Assembly: GCA_018907035.1 (NCBI GenBank)
Contig: JACCIC010000178.1
Span: 1,123,782 to 1,187,781 of the forward strand
Source of the DNA: Sycobia sp. Sy_11
Taxonomy: Eukaryota; Arthropoda; Insecta; Hymenoptera; Epichrysomallidae
Length of the DNA: 64,000 nt
Direction: 5' to 3'
In this document: positions 1 to 11,917 of the stretch, piece after piece
Layout of the letters: every line of letters starts with the position of its first letter
Position numbering within the stretch: the first letter of the stretch is position 1
Program-made: the position numbers and the translations under genes
The notes under the pieces: generated by a model
Told to the model about the DNA's origin: nothing
Databases searched by the model: none
The model's input: only the letters and a program-made list of their open reading frames with translations

Positions 1-738
1 ATTTATTGATGGGCTACACGTCGAAAAAATCAAAGAATTAGTTCTGCAAAATCGTCTATTGACTACTACAGCGCTTGCTTTTGGAATTTCAAATGGGTTA
101 GTCAGCACCATCCTGAAAGACATTTTGTGCCCAAAAAGAGGTCTGTGATGCGATGCTTTCAGAATATCAGGATAAGATGGAACGCATAATAACTGGAAAT
201 GAGACTTGGGTCTACTCTTACGATCCAAAAACAGAGACCGAGAAAATCACGTCATAGTCGCTCAGAAGTCAAGATTATGTGCACTGTTATCTTCAATTAT
301 CATGGTGTGGTGCATTATGAATTCCTTCCAACCGGCCAAACAGTTAAGAAAGAATATTATTTGAGTGTTATGCATGGTTCGCGTGACGCTATTCGTCTCA
401 AAGGCCAGATTTATGGAAAGATAACTCTTGGCTTTTGCATCACGATATTGCACCACGATACTGCATTTCGCCAAATGTTCAACCATTATCGTTCTGCAAC
501 CACCATACTTGTCTGACTTAGCACCACCTGATTTTTGGCTGGGCAGCAAACTCGAAAGACTACTTCGAAAACATGGATAATTTGATTGAAGAAACAAAAG
601 TTGAATCGAAGAAGGAGCTGATGGAGCATTCCGGAATATGAGTATAAAAAATGTTTTGAAGATTGGAAAAAGCGTTGGCATTGTTACATTGCATCCGGAG
701 GCATTTTTTGTGGGGAAGAATTGGATTTCGAAGATTAA
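1..738 (+). pseudogene. Decayed mariner-family transposase (5' part runs off window)
   Basis: Degenerate mariner/Tc1-superfamily transposase in several frames. Around 181-240 it reads ITGNETWVYSYDP, the block that carries the first catalytic Asp in mariners; here that residue is Asn. From 270 to 400 the frame reads VIFNYHGVVHYEFLPTGQTV and KEYYL, a classic mariner core. A HHDIAP-like second-Asp block lies near 440. The C-terminus, FEDWKKRWHCYIASGG followed by a TAA at 736-738, matches the usual mariner end. Several frameshifts separate these blocks and the start lies outside the window. It cannot encode an active enzyme. It differs from both other mariner types in this window. Confidence 0.8.
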
Positions 739-1296
739 ATAAACATTTCAAAAGTTATAAATAAAATCTTACTCATATTTGTACACAGAACCATTCTAGT
801 GGCCAGACCGAATCCCTCTATTGGGCAACTGTCCTGGTATGGCTACTGGAGAACCAGGATGTCTAATTCTTCCTCCAAACATTTGGACCTAATTTCTGGA
901 GTGGTTCTGCGCGCTCATCTGGCGTTAAGCTGCGCAAAGCGTAGAACAGTTCCACTTTGATTTGTGCGTGCCTTACTGGACATAATCCGTGCAGTTGATA
1001 AATCTCTCAATGACAGCTTTGTATGCAGGACATTGAATGTCCATGGAGCCGTGATTATGAGGCTTCATTTCAATTTAATAATTTTAATTTTTAGGAATTT
1101 CTTCATGGCACCTAAATTTCTTTGCATTCAATACTATTCTGCTATGTTTCTAGTGTCTGTTCTTATTCCTGTGATGATTTATTTGGGCCCATTTCTTGAA
1201 GTTATTGTATATTTTTACGCATAGCTTTATTAGCCATTCTAGATCGATCCAATCATTATCAAATCTTGGACTATTTTGGACATGTCTCTTCGATTT
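739..1296. other. Unassigned spacer between two mariner elements
   Basis: No convincing coding region, RNA gene or terminal repeat was recognised between the mariner relic and the next element. The stretch 800-1060 is less AT-rich than its surroundings and may be old coding DNA, but no family could be named. Confidence 0.4.
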
Positions 1297-1298
1297 TA

Positions 1299-2563
1299 CA
1301 AGGGTGGTCCCAGAAGTACCTGGGACAACAAATAAAACACAAAAATTTTGGAACAAATATATTTATTTTTCAGCATAATCTCCTTTCAGCTCTAGATACT
1401 TTTTCCAGCAATATTCGGTAAGTTCAATATCCTTTTTATAATAAGAATTGTCAAGCTTCTCATAATAGCCACGAACTGCCGACATCACCTTGTCATTGTT
1501 GGAAAATCTTTGACCAGCGAGCCATTTTTCAAGTGTAGGAACAGAAAATAATCCGAGGGAGCTAAATTTTGCGGATAGGGTGCATGAGGTAACAATTCAA
1601 CCTTTAATTCATTAATTTTGGCGATTGCAATAAGGGATGTGTGTGCTGGTGCATTGTCTTGATGGAACAACATTTTCTTCTTAGCCAAATGCAGGCGTAT
1701 TCGCTTATTTTTTTCGCTCAAACGTTGCAATAAGTTCACATAATACTCGTCGTCGATAGTTTTTCTTTTTCAAGATAGGCAATGAAAATTATCCCACACA
1801 CATCCCAAAAAACCGACGCCATAACCTTGCCTGAAGATGGAACGGTCTTTGCCTTCTTTGGAGCCGGTTCTCCCTTTTGAGTCCATTGTATTGATTGTTC
1901 TTTTGTTTCGGGTGTGAAGTGGTGCAAACATTTTTCATCTATAGTTATGAAATGGTGCAAAAATTCAGCTTTATATTTCCGAATTGCCAAACACTCAACT
2001 GAAACATCTTCACGGCGCTGTTTTTGTTCCATTGTGAGCAAACGTGGCACCCATCTTACGCACAGCTTTGTCATCTCCAAATTTTCAGTTAATATGCCAT
2101 GTACTGCACTTTTTGAAACGCCTACCCTGTCTACTACCTCACGCACTTTCAGTAGACGATCATCCAGTACCGCTTTGTCGATTTTCTTCAACATTTCTGT
2201 AGTCGTCACCTCGTTTGGTCGACTACTGCGATGCTCGACTCCGCAGCTCGTACGGCCTCCTTTAAACTCTGCTACCCAATATTTTACTATTGCAAACGAA
2301 AAAGCAGTCTCACCCAGATTAGAATCTAGTTCAGCTTTTATATTGGTTGGGCCGAGGCCTTTCAAAAAAAAGTATTATATCACATAATGATGACCAATTT
2401 TTTCCATGTTTACAAATTCACTGAAGTCGTTCACTATTCATGGCTGTCAAACAAATACTAAACATCATGGCTTTATAGATTGTGTGCTATCTAATACAGT
2501 GATATTTTTTGACCAACTAGTGCCACCTCTAGGTCAGGCCAGGTACTTCTGTAACCACACTTG
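1299..2563 (-). mobile_element. Complete mariner element, 1265 bp, with TIRs and TA target duplication
   Basis: The left end CAAGGGTGGTCCCAGAAGTA and the reverse complement of the right end, CAAGTGTGGTTACAGAAGTA, match closely, followed by CCTGG on both sides. TA dinucleotides sit at 1297-1298 and 2564-2565. Length and TA target are typical of mariner. The element encodes a transposase on the minus strand, described separately. The TIRs differ at only a few of 25 positions, so the copy is moderately old. Confidence 0.9.
1485..2365 (-). pseudogene. Mariner transposase, frameshifted
   Basis: Minus-strand mariner transposase, the enzyme that cuts and inserts the 1299-2563 element. The N-terminal part (2365 down to about 1740) holds the helix-turn-helix region, then WVPRLLTMEQKQRR and TIDEKCLHHFTPETK with the first catalytic Asp, and SGKVMASVFWDVCGIIFI. 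The C-terminal part (1739 down to 1485) holds LFHQDNAPAH (second Asp) and NLAPSDYFLF (third Asp). The two halves are in different frames, with the shift near 1740-1755. The canonical SPD before LAPSD is altered to PQN. The type resembles irritans/vertumnana mariners. It is inactive as it stands. Confidence 0.85.
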
Positions 2564-2565
2564 TA

Positions 2566-3720
2566 CACTTTATTGTTCTTCAGACTCCCACAATACCCAC
2601 TATCGATTATTATTCTCTGCTGCTAAATTATATTTTGATGTCAACTTCTACTTCTGATGTAGAGCAGTGTGTCCGTCAACAGACACTAATTTGTTCATGA
2701 AATTTTTTGGTGGCGTTTTCATCTTGTTTGGTCAGCTAAGGGCCAAGTTTAGTGGAAATCGCAACGATAATCTTGGAACAACTAAGGCAGTGTGACAACT
2801 TTTCTTTCGTTTATTGGATCCTTTTTTCGGAACTCATCTAATAGGTCTTTTAGTACAATATTTTCGTTATACTTCACTTGAAAATCTTTGGTATTGGATT
2901 GGTACGATAGACTCGTTTGCTTACTAAAGGCAAATGCTAAGATTACAAAATATTGATTATGATGATGATACTTCCACGATCGTCCTTTAAGCATGATTGA
3001 AATGCTTCTGGACTTCCGATCTGACCATGCCGAGTAATTTGCCCTATCCAACTTTCAAGATTCTCTTTGTTTGCCACTGCATATCTTATCGGCTAGGATG
3101 ATTCTCATTTATTGTCAAATTAAGCTTTTAGTCCTTCTTACTATCATTGTCGTCGGTGTTAAATTAAATTCGTCGTATCTTGAAAAATCTCTATCTTCAG
3201 GAATGAAGCCGAAATATATTGTAAATTTTATATATAATTACAGGATTTTCCCCGCACTGTTTACTTCAGGTTTAGACTTTTATAGAGCATACTGTGATTT
3301 ATATTATTGTACCAATTATTCTGCTAAAAGTAAATCAGCCTACACAGTACTTCGATTTCAAGTATCGCATAGTACAGAACCTTGAATCAGCTATTATCTA
3401 TTTTTTTATAAATTATATACATGATGATTCATTTATTGCTATCCTATCTCAATATTTCAGGAGCACCGCGTAACGGATTTTAAGGACAAAAGTTATAGTG
3501 ATATATATTCGTATAAAATTGAAAAAATTTAGTAAAATGGTAATAAAAAAATATTACCCTTTTGTAATTTTCAGTTATTCCTTACCATACAATATCTTTA
3601 TATGAATAACAATTTATATACTAAACTATATTTAGAAGAAGAAAAAAGAGTAGTAAGGATACGGGGAATAAATAGTTATGTATTAAAATAAAACACAAAA
3701 TATCGCGAGTAAATAATATA
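2566..3720. other. Unassigned AT-rich spacer
   Basis: Short open frames of 80-105 codons occur on both strands (about 2782-3051 and 3071-3385), but they show no recognisable domain and have AT-driven composition. No RNA gene or terminal repeat was seen. Confidence 0.4.
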
Positions 3721-3756
3721 AACAAGACTTGCTTAGGCGTAAAAACCCTAACGAAT

Positions 3757-4320
3757 TTGAGAGAAAAGCCCGAGCAAGCTGAAAATGTATACTTTGATTA
3801 CTATTATATAAATAGGCTTACACAACAAATCAATCTTTCGCTACTTAAATTAACGCAATGGTTAACCATAGAGAGTTCTCTTATCTATTTTAATGCGTCA
3901 GGAAACAGCCCTGACGAACCTTGTCAATCGCAATTTGTAGACAAATTAATCCGACCGAGCCCTTTCTCAGGGAGGCCGTTGACGGTGACGGTGAAATGAA
4001 GCGGATGGCAATGCCCAGTACGTCATGGAGCCCTGACGTCTCAGGCACAGGTGCAGCCCTCACTCCACAAGTACTTAAAGACAGGTTTGATGCTGTCGCG
4101 GCCGTTTTCTTTGGCGCAGATTCGCTATTTGACGACCGCGCACTCGGGTGTCGTTCATCAATCACCGTGGATACACTATCAATTAATATCTAAGCGCGAA
4201 GTAAAACTAAGACGTGTGCACCGAAAGCAGCAAGATATTTCGTATAATGTTTTTCTATTTTATATAATTCACGACGGACCGATTATTGAGAAACGTCTGT
4301 CTGCGAAGAGGAGCGACTAA
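3757..4320. other. Coding-like unclassified stretch
   Basis: Between about 3890 and 4190 the base composition becomes balanced, unlike the AT-rich flanks, and overlapping frames stay open on both strands for about 90 codons. The plus-strand frame at 3921-4193 contains SGTGAALTPQVL and AAVFFGADSLFDD. I do not recognise the family. It precedes the glycoprotein-like relic and could be part of the same old insertion, but that is a guess. Confidence 0.25.
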
Positions 4321-4578
4321 AGACTGGTTGTATATTTCAAAGTATAAGTGCTCTGAAGCTCGCATAAATAGAAAATTATATAAAAAAGATTGAGTATCAA
4401 AGGCTCATAAATATTTGTCGCTTAAGATTTAGAAATACTCCATCGACACAGGGCACAACGAAACATCTGTGTTGCAGGCCACACGCGGACAGCTGCTTCT
4501 AGGAAAAAAAGCGGGTGAGGACTCACGTTTACTCATTTTCCACTACAGAAAAAACGAAAAAATATATTCATTGAATAC

Positions 4579-6100
4579 ATGTTTTTATTTTACCAGATAT
4601 TAAAAACATTCATCCTCAACTTTTCTATCATATTATTCCTATATATCGCCAAATCCTGCACTACCATTAAAGGATTCGATTGCGGTATATCAAACTCCAT
4701 ATTTACCACATGCACTTTAGTAGACACTGGAGAATATAATTTTTATACACAATTTAATTGTTACAAGTAGCTGAATTCAAAGTAGTAAAAATTATACAAC
4801 GTCAATTTATAATTCTAATTATATGGATAATCTTCCACAGCGGTATGTTTTTCCATTTAGTCGCAATACCAAATACAGTACAAGAATATATGTATGATAT
4901 AAATCACAAGAACTATGAGTTTCTATACGAAACAAGAATATTTATGTACAAAAATTCGTACACAATTAGTCATATTCATATAAATTTGATAAAATTAATA
5001 GGAGTTGATCTACCAGGAAAAGCAGAAGCATCGCGTAGAGGTACCTGCTCTGCAGACAACTACGGAACATACAACACCGTAATCGTACAAGGACTAATCG
5101 GGATAACGTGACTCGAATAAAAGGGTACATTAGTTTAGAAGCAAACAAAATTAAACTCCGATCTGGGACAACATCTAAAATCCCAGAACAATAATGTATC
5201 GATATATAGGCGGGTCACATCTTTTGCAAAATATTACAAAGTCTTTACCATAAATTCCGATAGTATGATATTCCCCTTAATAGAAAATAATAAAGTTAAA
5301 GACTACGATAAAATACTAACCAAAACTGAACATTACTTAATTTCGAAATGACTTATATTCGAAAAAATAGACAATAACAATATATTCCATAACATGGTAA
5401 AATAAACAGTGGAATTTATAGTAGCGATTATTGTACATATCCAAATTAAAAAATTTATCCATGTAGAAAGGCATCAAGTAATCAAATAAAAACTTTACGT
5501 TCAAACAGTGTAAAAGAAAAATGCCAACTAGAAAGGAAAACTATTTTTAATTCCTTATTCGTAGACCTACTATCACTGGACTAATTTATATATAACATTA
5601 TGGAAAAACCAATATACTTTGAATAGTTGGCAGGAGAGTAATTCACATCATCAAATATTTACCAAAAGAAATAAATATTGTACACTTGAACCAATATTTC
5701 ATAGAATTACTTGTCATATTAAGCAGCGAAACTCTATTCCTTAATCCAAACACCCATATACAAATGTGACGAGTTATACATATAGACTATAATTATAGGC
5801 AAAACATGTAGGAGATTGGCACCAGAGGGTAGAAAAAAATTTTTTCAACATAAAAACTTCGAAACTTGATAACTTCGAAACGAAATGTTTCTTATTTAAA
5901 AAAGGGCTTATAAATACATTATCAAGAGAAATGTCAGGAGAAGAAAATCTTATCGTACATGGCGAAATGATAAATAATTTGCTTATCTAAATTCGCACAT
6001 ATGGCAAAAACAACACAGAATTAATTCCAGGCAAAATGAACGTAATTCGAATCTATTAGCTCAACAATAATAGGGATGCTTATAATTCTAAATATTTTAA
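4579..6100 (+). pseudogene. Decayed viral-glycoprotein-like ORF (candidate endogenous viral element)
   Basis: The frame starting at 4579 opens with a hydrophobic signal-peptide-like stretch followed by SCTTIKGFDCGISNS, then shifts frame near 4760. It continues through IHINLIKLIGVDLPGKAEAS to about 5111, and shifts again into GYISLEANKIKLRSGT (about 5125-5180). A signal peptide followed by a Cys-rich ectodomain resembles glycoprotein genes of chuvirus-like endogenous elements or retroelement-captured envelopes in insect genomes. That assignment is from recall and is tentative. Downstream to about 6100 the frames carry many stops. From 5056 on, the sequence is repeated in the adjacent duplicate unit. 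Confidence 0.4.
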
Positions 6101-6435
6101 AATTATGTATCGACGCGATTATAACAGGATATACCAGGGGTATCAGTTGGAATTTGTCGATTGTTTGATAAAGAAAACACTTATTTTTCAGAGAAATCTC
6201 AATTTTTTAAATCACAATTTTTTATTCAGTGTATTATTCATTGAATTCTATATATTTCGACGATTTATTTTTCGAATTCTAAAAAATTGGCGTAGCGCTG
6301 CTCTGCAAGTTAGGAATACATCAGAGCAATGTGGCATACCTGACCGCAAACCTGGCAAGACAAATGCTATTGTCAAACACAATGATTGATTTAACAGATG
6401 AATGCGGGAACCCAACAAATTTAATGTATATAGAA

Positions 6436-6488
6436 TTCTTTTATATATATATATATATACATACATATATATATATATATATAGAATT

Positions 6489-6520
<32 letters not shown>
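6436..6520. repeat. (TA)n microsatellite beside mariner copy 1
   Basis: TA/TATG repeats broken by two AGAATTCTT-like interruptions directly abut the left end of mariner copy 1, so the mariner's TA target lies inside the microsatellite. The copy at 9139-9223 is its duplicate. Confidence 0.9.
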
Positions 6521-6524
<4 letters not shown>

Positions 6525-7758
6525 GTATGTGAATAAATCTTTCCCGTTTTTTTTCAAATTTTGAGCCTTTATTGTGAAAAAATGGTTTCAAATGAATTAT
6601 TGAAAGTATTGGCCATCGCTAGCTACAACTTTTTTCCATCTTTCTGGCAACATACGAATCCCGTTGCGAAAAAATTCGACCGGTTTGGCTTCTATCCAGT
6701 CATCCACCCATTTTTTGGCTTCCTCGTAGGAATGGAAGTGCTGGTCAGCCAGGCCATGCGTCATCGATCTGAAGAGATGGTAATCAGACGGAGCAACGTC
6801 TGGACTATACGGCGGGTGGGGTAGGACTTCCCATTTGAGCGTTTCTAAGTATGTTTTCACCGGCGGTGCAACATGTGGGCGAGCATTGTCATGTTGCAAA
6901 ATAACTTTGTCGTGCCTGTCGGAGTATTGTGGCCGTTTTTCTCGCAGTGAGCGGCTCAAACGCATCAATTGTCGTCGATAGACCTCGCCTGTGATCCTTT
7001 CATTCGGTTTCAGAAGCTCATAGTAAACCACACCTAGCTGGTCCCACCATATACAGAGCATGAGCTTGGCGCCATGAATATTTGGCTTGGCCGTCGATGA
7101 TGATGCATGGCCGGGTAGTCCCCATGATTTTCTTCGCTTCGGATTATCGTAACGTATCGACTTTTCATCGCCAGTCACGATACGATGCAGAAAACCCTTT
7201 CTTTTATGTCGCTGAAGCAGCTGTTCGCAAGTGAAAAAACGCCGTTCGACGTCTCTCAGCTTCAGTTCGTACGGCACCCAATTTCCTTGCTTTTGGATCA
7301 TTCCCCTGGCTTTCAAACGCTTGGAAATGGTTATTCGGTCAACTCCCAATGTTTCAGCAAGTTCTTCTTGCGTTTGACAAGAATCTTCATCAAGCAAAGT
7401 CGCCAATTCTCGATCTTCAAAGATTTGCGGCCGCCCGGAACGCTTCTTGTCTTCCACGTCGAAATCACCGCTTTTGAAGCGTCGAAACCATCCGCGAACA
7501 CTTGAATCATCGACACAACCTTCTCCATAAGCCTCCTAAAGCAATCGATGCGTCTCGGCAGCAGATTTCTTCAAATTGAACCAATAAAGTGAAACTTCCC
7601 GCAAATGACGTCGACTCGGCTCAAATTTCGACATTTTCACGATATCAAAAATTTATGATGCGAAAAAATTTTAACTAATGTGTTAGTATGGAATTGTTGA
7701 CATATGAATAAGCTTTGATTATGACATATGTAACCATTGAATACTCGCACAGTATTGG
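6521..7758 (-). mobile_element. Mauritiana-type mariner, copy 1 (right end missing)
   Basis: The left TIR TCAGGTATGTGAATAAATCT is present at 6521. The right TIR seen in copy 2 (around 10480-10510) is absent, because the tandem-duplication junction at 7758/7759 cuts the element about 48 bp before its end. With only one TIR it could not be mobilised by a cut-and-paste transposase. Confidence 0.9.
6597..7634 (-). pseudogene. Mos1-type mariner transposase, one nonsense codon (copy 1)
   Basis: Minus-strand transposase of the mauritiana mariner subfamily; the full frame of 345 codons equals Mos1 length. The start is the ATG in ATGTCGAAATTTGAGCC near 7634. A TAG replaces a Gln codon at about residue 33 (LL*EAYGEG), leaving a 286-codon open stretch (6597-7457). 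Blocks seen: TGDEKSIRYD (first Asp), ILQHDNARPH (second), SPDVAPSDYHLF (third), and the C-terminal LPERWKKVVASDGQYF. The usual Trp after GDEK is Ser here. Copy 1 has AETLGVD where copies 2 and 3 have AEALGVD. The gene is inactive in this form. Confidence 0.9.
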
Positions 7759-8800
7759 ACAACTACGGAACATACAACACCGTAATCGTACAAGGACTAA
7801 TCGGGATAACGTGACTCGAATAAAAGGGTACATTAGTTTAGAAGCAAACAAAATTAAACTCCGATCTGGGACAACATCTAAAATCCCAGAACAATAATGT
7901 ATCGATATATAGGCGGGTCACATCTTTTGCAAAATATTACAAAGTCTTTACCATAAATTCCGATAGTATGATATTCCCCTTAATAGAAAATAATAAAGTT
8001 AAAGACTACGATAAAATACTAACCAAAACTGAACATTACTTAATTTCGAAATGACTTATATTCGAAAAAATAGACAATAACAATATATTCCATAACATGG
8101 TAAAATAAACAGTGGAATTTATAGTAGCGATTATTGTACATATCCAAATTAAAAAATTTATCCATGTAGAAAGGCATCAAGTAATCAAATAAAAACTTTA
8201 CGTTCAAACAGTGTAAAAGAAAAATGCCAACTAGAAAGGAAAACTATTTTTAATTCCTTATTCGTAGACCTACTATCACTGGACTAATTTATATATAACA
8301 TTATGGAAAAACCAATATACTTTGAATAGTTGGCAGGAGAGTAATTCACATCATCAAATATTTACCAAAAGAAATAAATATTGTACACTTGAACCAATAT
8401 TTCATAGAATTACTTGTCATATCAAGCAGCGAAACTCTATTCCTTAATCCAAACACCCATATACAAATGTGACGAGTTATACATATAGACTATAATTATA
8501 GGCAAAACATGTAGGAGATTGGCACCAGAGGGTAGAAAAAAATTTTTTCAACATAAAAACTTCGAAACTTGATAACTTCGAAACGAAATGTTTCTTATTT
8601 AAAAAAGGGCTTATAAATACATTATCAAGAGAAATGTCAGGAGAAGAAAATCTTATCGTACATGGCGAAATGATAAATAATTTGCTTATCTAAATTCGCA
8701 CATATGGCAAAAACAACACAGAATTAATTCCAGGCAAAATGAACGTAATTCGAATCTATTAGCTCAACAATAATAGGGATGCTTATAATTCTAAATATTT
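7759..8800 (+). pseudogene. Second copy of the 3' part of the glycoprotein-like relic
   Basis: Duplicate of 5056-6100. The GYISLEANKIKLRSGT frame recurs near 7830-7890. It lacks the 5' signal-peptide portion, because the duplication starts inside the relic. It is noncoding in practice because of many stops. Confidence 0.4.
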
Positions 8801-9191
8801 TAAAATTATGTATCGACGCGATTATAACAGGATATACCAGGGGTATCAGTTGGAATTTGTCGATTGTTTGATAAAGAAAACACTTATTTTTCAGAGAAAT
8901 CTCAATTTTTTAAATCACAATTTTTTATTCAGTGTATTATTCATTGAATTCTATATATTTCGACGATTTATTTTTCGAATTCTAAAAAATTGGCGTAGCG
9001 CTGCTCTGCAAGTTAGGAATACATCAGAGCAATGTGGCATACCTGACCGCAAACCTGGCAAGACAAATGCTATTGTCAAACACAATGATTGATTTAACAG
9101 ATGAATGCGGGAACCCAACAAATTTAATGTATATAGAATTCTTTTATATATATATATATATACATACATATATATATATATATATAGAATT

Positions 9192-9223
<32 letters not shown>

Positions 9224-9227
<4 letters not shown>

Positions 9228-10510
9228 GTATGTGAATAAATCTTTCCCGTTTTTTTTTCAAATTTTGAGCCTTTATTGTGAAAAAATGGTTTCAAATGAA
9301 TTATTGAAAGTATTGGCCATCGCTAGCTACAACTTTTTTCCATCTTTCTGGCAACATACGAATCCCGTTGCGAAAAAATTCGACCGGTTTGGCTTCTATC
9401 CAGTCATCCACCCATTTTTTGGCTTCCTCGTAGGAATGGAAGTGCTGGTCAGCCAGGCCATGCGTCATCGATCTGAAGAGATGGTAATCAGACGGAGCAA
9501 CGTCTGGACTATACGGCGGGTGGGGTAGGACTTCCCATTTGAGCGTTTCTAAGTATGTTTTCACCGGCGGTGCAACATGTGGGCGAGCATTGTCATGTTG
9601 CAAAATAACTTTGTCGTGCCTGTCGGAGTATTGTGGCCGTTTTTCTCGCAGTGAGCGGCTCAAACGCATCAATTGTCGTCGATAGACCTCGCCTGTGATC
9701 CTTTCATTCGGTTTCAGAAGCTCATAGTAAACCACACCTAGCTGGTCCCACCATATACAGAGCATGAGCTTAGCGCCATGAATATTTGGCTTGGCCGTCG
9801 ATGATGATGCATGGCCGGGTAGTCCCCATGATTTTCTTCGCTTCGGATTATCGTAACGTATCGACTTTTCATCGCCAGTCACGATACGATGCAGAAAACC
9901 CTTTCTTTTATGTCGCTGAAGCAGCTGTTCGCAAGTGAAAAAACGCCGTTCGACGTCTCTCAGCTTCAGTTCGTACGGCACCCAATTTCCTTGCTTTTGG
10001 ATCATTCCCCTGGCTTTCAAACGCTTGGAAATGGTTATTCGGTCAACTCCCAATGCTTCAGCAAGTTCTTCTTGCGTTTGACAAGAATCTTCATCAAGCA
10101 AAGTCGCCAATTCTCGATCTTCAAAGATTTGCGGCCGCCCGGAACGCTTCTTGTCTTCCACGTCGAAATCACCGCTTTTGAAGCGTCGAAACCATCCGCG
10201 AACACTTGAATCATCGACACAACCTTCTCCATAAGCCTCCTAAAGCAATCGATGCGTCTCGGCAGCAGATTTCTTCAAATTGAACCAATAAAGTGAAACT
10301 TCCCGCAAATGACGTCGACTCGGCTCAAATTTCGACATTTTCACGATATCAAAAATTTATGATGCGAAAAAATTTTAACTAATGTGTTAGTATGGAATTG
10401 TTGACATATGAATAAGCTTTGATTATGACATATGTAACCATTGAATACTCGCACAGTATTGGTGGCGCCATCTCTTACAAAAAACGGGAAAGACTTATTC
10501 ACACTCCTAA
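9224..10510 (-). mobile_element. Mauritiana-type mariner, copy 2 (complete, 1287 bp)
   Basis: Left end TCAGGTATGTGAATAAATCT and reverse-complemented right end TTAGGAGTGTGAATAAGTCT are matching TIRs, each continuing with TTCCCGTTTTTT. TA is present on both sides (9222-9223 and 10511-10512). The element sits in a (TA)n tract. Complete ends and a 1.29-kb length are typical of Mos1-like mariners. Confidence 0.95.
9301..10338 (-). pseudogene. Mos1-type mariner transposase, one nonsense codon (copy 2)
   Basis: Same frame and size as copy 1 (345 codons from the ATG at 10336-10338 to the TAA at 9301-9303). It has the identical TAG at residue 33 and the same GDEKSIRYD substitution, so both lesions predate the duplication. 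The region after the stop is open for 286 codons and keeps all three catalytic Asp blocks. Intact TIRs mean this copy could in principle be mobilised in trans. Confidence 0.9.
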
Positions 10511-10559
10511 TATATATATGTCTTTTATATATGTCTTGTAGATATATAAAATACCGCAA

Positions 10560-11030
10560 TTTAATTTTATATCTCGAAAACTCGCGGACAAATTAAAAAT
10601 CAAATCTGATGCAATAAATGTCGCCGTCAACGGCATCAATGATATTACTCATCATTACAAAGAACGAAGCAAGGCGAACACCGAATCAAGAAGGCGTAAT
10701 TTTCTACGGATATCTTCTTCATAATCTTATCAAGTCTACTCAAAACATGCCAAGTCAATACATAAATAACGAGGTGCTCTCCATTCTCAATAATATTAAA
10801 CCAGCAGGTCCTGCTTTTTATAATTCGGACTCATTAGACACACTAATCCGCGCTGAATTATTGAAAATTTTTTATGAAGAAAACAAATTGACACATATCC
10901 TATAACGGCAGGCTACTACAGAAATACAATTTGGCTAGATAATCAGTGGCAAAATAATGAGTTCTCCTTTGCAGGCACGCACAGTTTGTATTACTCACCA
11001 AATCACTAAATGAGCAATTATCATGATTTT
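10560..11030 (+). pseudogene. Unclassified decayed coding segment
   Basis: Past the mariner, one frame reads SRKLADKLKIKSDAINVAV, then ITHHYKERSKANTESRRR. A second frame is open over 10618-10905 and contains EVLSILNNIKPAGPAF. Later comes TIWLDNQWQNNEF. The amino-acid composition looks protein-like, and frame switches suggest a pseudogene. I do not recognise the family. It may continue the old insertion that starts near 4.5 kb, split by the mariner and the duplication. Confidence 0.3.
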
Positions 11031-11879
11031 TGAAAATCAAAAACGGTCCAACAAAACAAAGTCTATCCATCGATTCTTTAGTAACACTATACTTAATATA
11101 CCAAGCGCGAGCCTAATTCGAGAAAATATACGGCAAGATTGCTTGTTAACGATTATAAAGATAAGCTCGTCAATCGTACACAGACGTGTTGAAAAGATTT
11201 GAACCACTCAAAAGGTTCTTATGTAAACAATTCCGAAAATTGATGTGCGAATACGAACAACTCAGTCACAATAATATATTTTATATAAACAACTGAGTCA
11301 CAATAAAATATTTTATAACGATAGCGATGCTGCACAATTCTCGGGATTCTACCGCATTACGCTGTTTTACATCCAGCAAGTTTAACCACAAGATTGCGTT
11401 TTGTACTTGATGCTTCCATGAAAATAACTAGTGGTTGATCCCTAAACGATTCGCTCCTTAATGACTCAAGATAATTCGATAATTCAAGACTAATTTAATA
11501 ATTCATGAAACCCGCTAAAAACTGGCATTTGGGAGCACAAGCCACTCTAAATACTATAGTCAAAATATTGAATTATGCATCGATAAAATTATTGATCAAC
11601 GTACCAGATACATTAAAACGAATCCTCCTTTTTTCAATTATATATTGGGCGATCTGCCTAAAAATTGTGTATCTGATCAGAGTCCATTTGCTCATTCTGC
11701 TTATATCCGTCTTATATCATTCCTTATAAAAAAATCAGACAAAATCTGAATAAGGACAAGGTTTACATCGGTGCTTTTGTTTGCTTTTGTATTTAATTTA
11801 ACTGCTCAAGCCTTTTTGGCCGCACTGGAACGACACATGACAAGACGCGGTATATCTTCTAATATATATACGTGTATAC

Positions 11880-11917
<38 letters not shown>

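Larger units (their letters stand above)
5056..7758 (+). repeat. Tandem duplication, unit 1 (2703 bp)
   Basis: This block is repeated immediately downstream (7759-10462) with only a few differences, for example T/C in CATATTAAGCAGCG versus CATATCAAGCAGCG, a one-base change in the poly-T run near 6550, and two changes in the mariner gene. The unit begins at ACAACTACGGAACATACAAC and ends inside a mariner element, just before its right TIR. Only one or two bases are shared at the junction, so long flanking homology did not drive it. Confidence 0.9.
7759..10462 (+). repeat. Tandem duplication, unit 2 (2704 bp)
   Basis: Second copy of the 5056-7758 block in the same orientation, about 99.8% identical by eye. 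It contains a second copy of the 3' part of the glycoprotein-like relic, the (TA)n tract and the mariner. After 10462 the sequence continues into the mariner right end, GGTGGCGCCATCTCTTACAA, so unit 2 keeps the original junction and unit 1 carries the novel one. Confidence 0.9.

Noticed and set aside
9034..9528. 164-codon plus-strand frame
   Set aside because: Antisense shadow of the mariner transposase plus translated (TA)n.
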